64,000 nt of DNA from CAZRWD01 sp964603785 (GTDB lineage Bacteria; Fermentibacterota; Fermentibacteria; Fermentibacterales; Fermentibacteraceae). The translations under genes and the position numbers were made by a program. The DNA is taken from positions 1 to 64,000 of the forward strand of contig CAZRWD010000002.1 of the NCBI GenBank assembly GCA_964603785.1, written 5' to 3'. The notes under the pieces are model-generated. The model was given only the letters and a program-made list of their open reading frames with translations. It searched no databases and was not told the DNA's origin. Positions 62,006 to 64,000 of the stretch are shown here, in pieces. The first letter of the stretch is position 1; each line of letters opens with the position of its first letter.

Positions 62006-63238
62006 TTATGGCAGGCACGCACCGTCCGCCGTGGGAGGCGAGTCGGCGATCTGCTCCTCCTCGCCGAGGGGGCGATCGATCCAGCCGTTCCTCCAGGCCG
62101 CCAGCATGGCTTCCCCGACAACATAAAACGATCCGGCCACCACGAGGAGACCGGGCGCGAGGCGCCTTCCCTCCGCGACGGCATCCCCTATCGAATCCAC
62201 CGCGCGGACGTCGAAGCCCCGGGCCTCGAACTCCCTCGCCAGCGTGGAGGCGGGGAGCATCCTGTCGGAAAGCGGTGTCGTGGTGACCACGGGACCGACG
62301 AGCTCCCGGAGCATCCCCGTCATGCGCCTCCATGGCTTGTCGGCAAGGAAGCCGATGACGGCGGCCGGCCTGCGGCCCAGCCCGGCGAGGTGCCCGCAGA
62401 GCCTGGCGATGGACTGGGGGTTGTGCGATACGTCGAACAGGACATCCGGATCACCCCGCCTCAGGTCGAGCCTGCCCGGCCATCTCAGGCCCCGCATGGC
62501 CGTATCGAACGCCGCACGAACCTCGTCGGCGCCCCGCCCGAGCAGTGCGATCGCGGCAGCGAGGGCCAGCCCGGCATTCCCGGAGGGGTTCCCCGGGAAC
62601 ACCCTCGAGAGCCCCGCCGACTCCACGCTCACGGAGATCCGCCTCTCGATCAGGGGGTGCATCCTCTCGGCCACGAGAACCGTTCCGGGGTCCGCGATCG
62701 CGAGCTTCTCCCCCGCGATGAGGGTGCGGTTGCGCCCGAGGATCCTCCTGTGCTCGATGTCGACTCCCGTGAAGACCGTGCCCGCCCCGTGGAAGGTGCG
62801 CGTCGCATCGAGCCTGCCGCCCAGCCCGGCCTCGACTACCGCCCAGTCGACGCCCTCACGGGCGAAGTGCCAGGCGGCCATGGCGGTCGTGATCTCGAAG
62901 AAGGTGGCCTCGTGCCTCTCGAAGAGCCCCAGGTTGCCGCCTACGAAGTCGACGACGGCCCCGGGGGGGATCCATCGCCCGTCCACCGCGATCCTCTCCC
63001 GGAAGTCGAGGAGGTGGGGGGAGGTGTTGCGGCCGGTCCGCAGGCCGAGCGCGGTGGCCGTGGCGGAGAGCATCGCCGTCGTGCTGCCCTTGCCGTTGGT
63101 GCCCACGACGTGGATGGTCCGGAAGGCCCGCTGGGGATTGCCGAGGTCCTCCAGCAGGGCCTCCATCCTGTCGTTGCCGTAGGTCATCCCCAGACGGCGC
63201 CGACCGTACAGGTAGCCGATCGCCTCAGCGTAGTCCAT
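62006..63238 (-). CDS. folC: Folylpolyglutamate synthase / dihydrofolate synthase
   Basis: 410 residues, the Mur-ligase-like FolC. ATP-binding VVGTNGKGSTTAML near 45, TSPHLLDFRERI, the metal-binding VVEAGLGGRLDATR near 130, HRRILGR, and the C-terminal DVSHNPQSI. It adds glutamate to (dihydro)pteroate/folate. The folate genes folE and folP are 7 kb away on the same strand. ATG start lies within the last 14 bases of punA. No accD next to it, unlike many proteobacteria. Confidence 0.94.
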   Translation of the reverse strand: MDYAEAIGYLYGRRRLGMTYGNDRMEALLEDLGNPQRAFRTIHVVGTNGKGSTTAMLSATATALGLRTGRNTSPHLLDFRERIAVDGRWIPPGAVVDFVGGNLGLFERHEATFFEITTAMAAWHFAREGVDWAVVEAGLGGRLDATRTFHGAGTVFTGVDIEHRRILGRNRTLIAGEKLAIADPGTVLVAERMHPLIERRISVSVESAGLSRVFPGNPSGNAGLALAAAIALLGRGADEVRAAFDTAMRGLRWPGRLDLRRGDPDVLFDVSHNPQSIARLCGHLAGLGRRPAAVIGFLADKPWRRMTGMLRELVGPVVTTTPLSDRMLPASTLAREFEARGFDVRAVDSIGDAVAEGRRLAPGLLVVAGSFYVVGEAMLAAWRNGWIDRPLGEEEQIADSPPTADGACLP

Positions 63239-64000
63239 GGTCCGCGAGCCTCCCGAGCAGAAGCGTGATGAAGGGCCTGAGACCCGTCTCCAGCGATGCC
63301 TGTGCCGCGAGCACCCGGTCGTGGGTGACGTCGGCCCCGGGTTCCGCCTGATTGGTCAGGAGCGCCAGGCCGAGGATATCGCAGCCCGCCGCCCTGAGTG
63401 CAAGTGCCTCCGTCGCCGTGGACATGGACACGGCATCGACGCCGCGGGCGCGCAGCAGGCGCAGCTCGGCGGCGGTCTCGTACTGGGGGCCGGAGACGCA
63501 GGCGAAGACGCCCTCTCCGACGTCCGCGCCCGAGAGCGCGGCGCAGTCCGCCGCCATGTCCCGCAGGGCCCGCGAGTAGACGGGATCCTGGAGCCTGACG
63601 CCGGACTGCGGGATGCAGCCGGATAGATTCACATGGTCTGCGAACACCATGCCGCCCCCCGCGTGGAACCTCCCGGAGACCGCTCCGGCCGAGCTCGTGA
63701 GCAGCCAGGTGTGGGTTCCCAGATCCGCCAGCACGCCGGGCAGGAGCGTGATGCCGCCGGCGTCCCACCCCTGGTAGCGGTGCCTCCTGCCCTGGATGAA
63801 CACGAAGCGACCGCACCCGCTGACGGACAGCATCCCGGGGTGTCCCGGGACCCCGTCTCCGGACATACCGGGAAGGCTCCCCCAGGGGCACGAACTGCCG
63901 GCACCCGCGATTCCGGCGATCCACGACAGACCGGAGCCGAGTACGACCCCCACGGGCGGCACGGCTCCGAACACCCCCCTCAGCTTCTCGGCCAGCGCGG
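63225..64000 (-). CDS. punA: Purine-nucleoside phosphorylase, 5' end cut by window
   Basis: The C-terminal 258 residues of a class II (trimeric) PNP. VGVVLGSGLSW near the cut end is the phosphate-binding start, then SVSGCGRFVFIQGRRHRYQG with the His-containing loop, CVSGPQYETAAELRLLRARG, SMSTATEALALR and LALLTNQAEPG with the base-binding Asn, which fits 6-oxopurines. The reading frame is open to the window edge, so the start is upstream of 64000. Completes purine salvage with hpt and mtnP in this window. Confidence 0.92.
   Translation of the reverse strand, partial: ALAEKLRGVFGAVPPVGVVLGSGLSWIAGIAGAGSSCPWGSLPGMSGDGVPGHPGMLSVSGCGRFVFIQGRRHRYQGWDAGGITLLPGVLADLGTHTWLLTSSAGAVSGRFHAGGGMVFADHVNLSGCIPQSGVRLQDPVYSRALRDMAADCAALSGADVGEGVFACVSGPQYETAAELRLLRARGVDAVSMSTATEALALRAAGCDILGLALLTNQAEPGADVTHDRVLAAQASLETGLRPFITLLLGRLADHGLR

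Overview
The window is gene-dense, high-GC bacterial chromosome with no phage, transposon or CRISPR signal. The organism is a diderm: it has a lauroyl/myristoyl-type lipid A acyltransferase, several lipoproteins, small beta-barrel-like outer-membrane proteins and a TatC. Three secreted C25 (gingipain-type) peptidases, at least two ending in FlgD/T9SS-like C-terminal domains, together with PPDK, an M42 peptidase and DUF362-ferredoxin, point to an anaerobic member of the FCB group. An uncultured lineage such as Fermentibacteria, Eisenbacteria or Krumholzibacteria would fit, but no single gene here proves that.

Layout. (1) 1-8682, minus: one tightly overlapped run of lpxL-like acyltransferase, gpsA, a GHL10-type secreted hydrolase, a WalJ-like metallo-beta-lactamase fold protein, an outer-membrane protein, a lipoprotein, an NhaD/ArsB-type transporter, aroB, tatC and a truncated GT2 glycosyltransferase. 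(2) 8720-9319, minus: a lone lipoprotein. (3) 9385-16830, minus: ppdK, a diguanylate cyclase with a pseudo-receiver, a GT4 glycosyltransferase and a DUF362-ferredoxin protein. (4) 16931-26356, minus: C25 peptidase, sirtuin, C25 peptidase, and a TPR protein with a cyclin/TFIIB-like box. (5) 26455-30496, plus: a LolC/E-like permease, a secreted transglutaminase-like protein and a lipoprotein with LolA-like, tandem retropepsin and PDZ parts. (6) 30522-33396, minus: mtnP, thiL, M42 peptidase. (7) 33465-34514, plus: rlmN. (8) 34504-45097, minus: a catalytic/non-catalytic M16 pair, a lipoprotein, a heterodimeric ABC exporter, a hybrid histidine kinase and an outer-membrane protein. (9) 45286-52019, plus: a third C25 peptidase, an outer-membrane protein, an amidohydrolase and priA. 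(10) 52016-58797, minus: tilS-hpt-ftsH-folE-folP-cdaA plus a degenerate polyprenyl-synthetase-like gene; the first part of this order is widely conserved in bacteria. (11) 58946-61024: tRNA-Met(CAT) on minus, an uncharacterised ACT-like protein, tRNA-Val(TAC) on plus. (12) 61031-64000, minus: truncated punA, folC, a small membrane protein and an FGE-like lipoprotein.

Expression logic is compact. At least eighteen same-strand junctions overlap by four bases (NTGA) and all four NTG start codons are used, so translational coupling looks like the rule. At the 5' ends of operons, short AT-rich hexamers (TATATT or CATATT types) stand out in GC-rich sequence and probably mark -10 elements. In two cases they lie only 8-9 nt from the start codon, which suggests leaderless mRNAs.

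The most unusual units are the Lol-like/transglutaminase/retropepsin operon (26455-30496), the C25-sirtuin-C25-TPR operon (16931-26356), the ACT-like orphan (59077-60894) and the degenerate prenyl-synthetase partner of the c-di-AMP cyclase (52016-53616).
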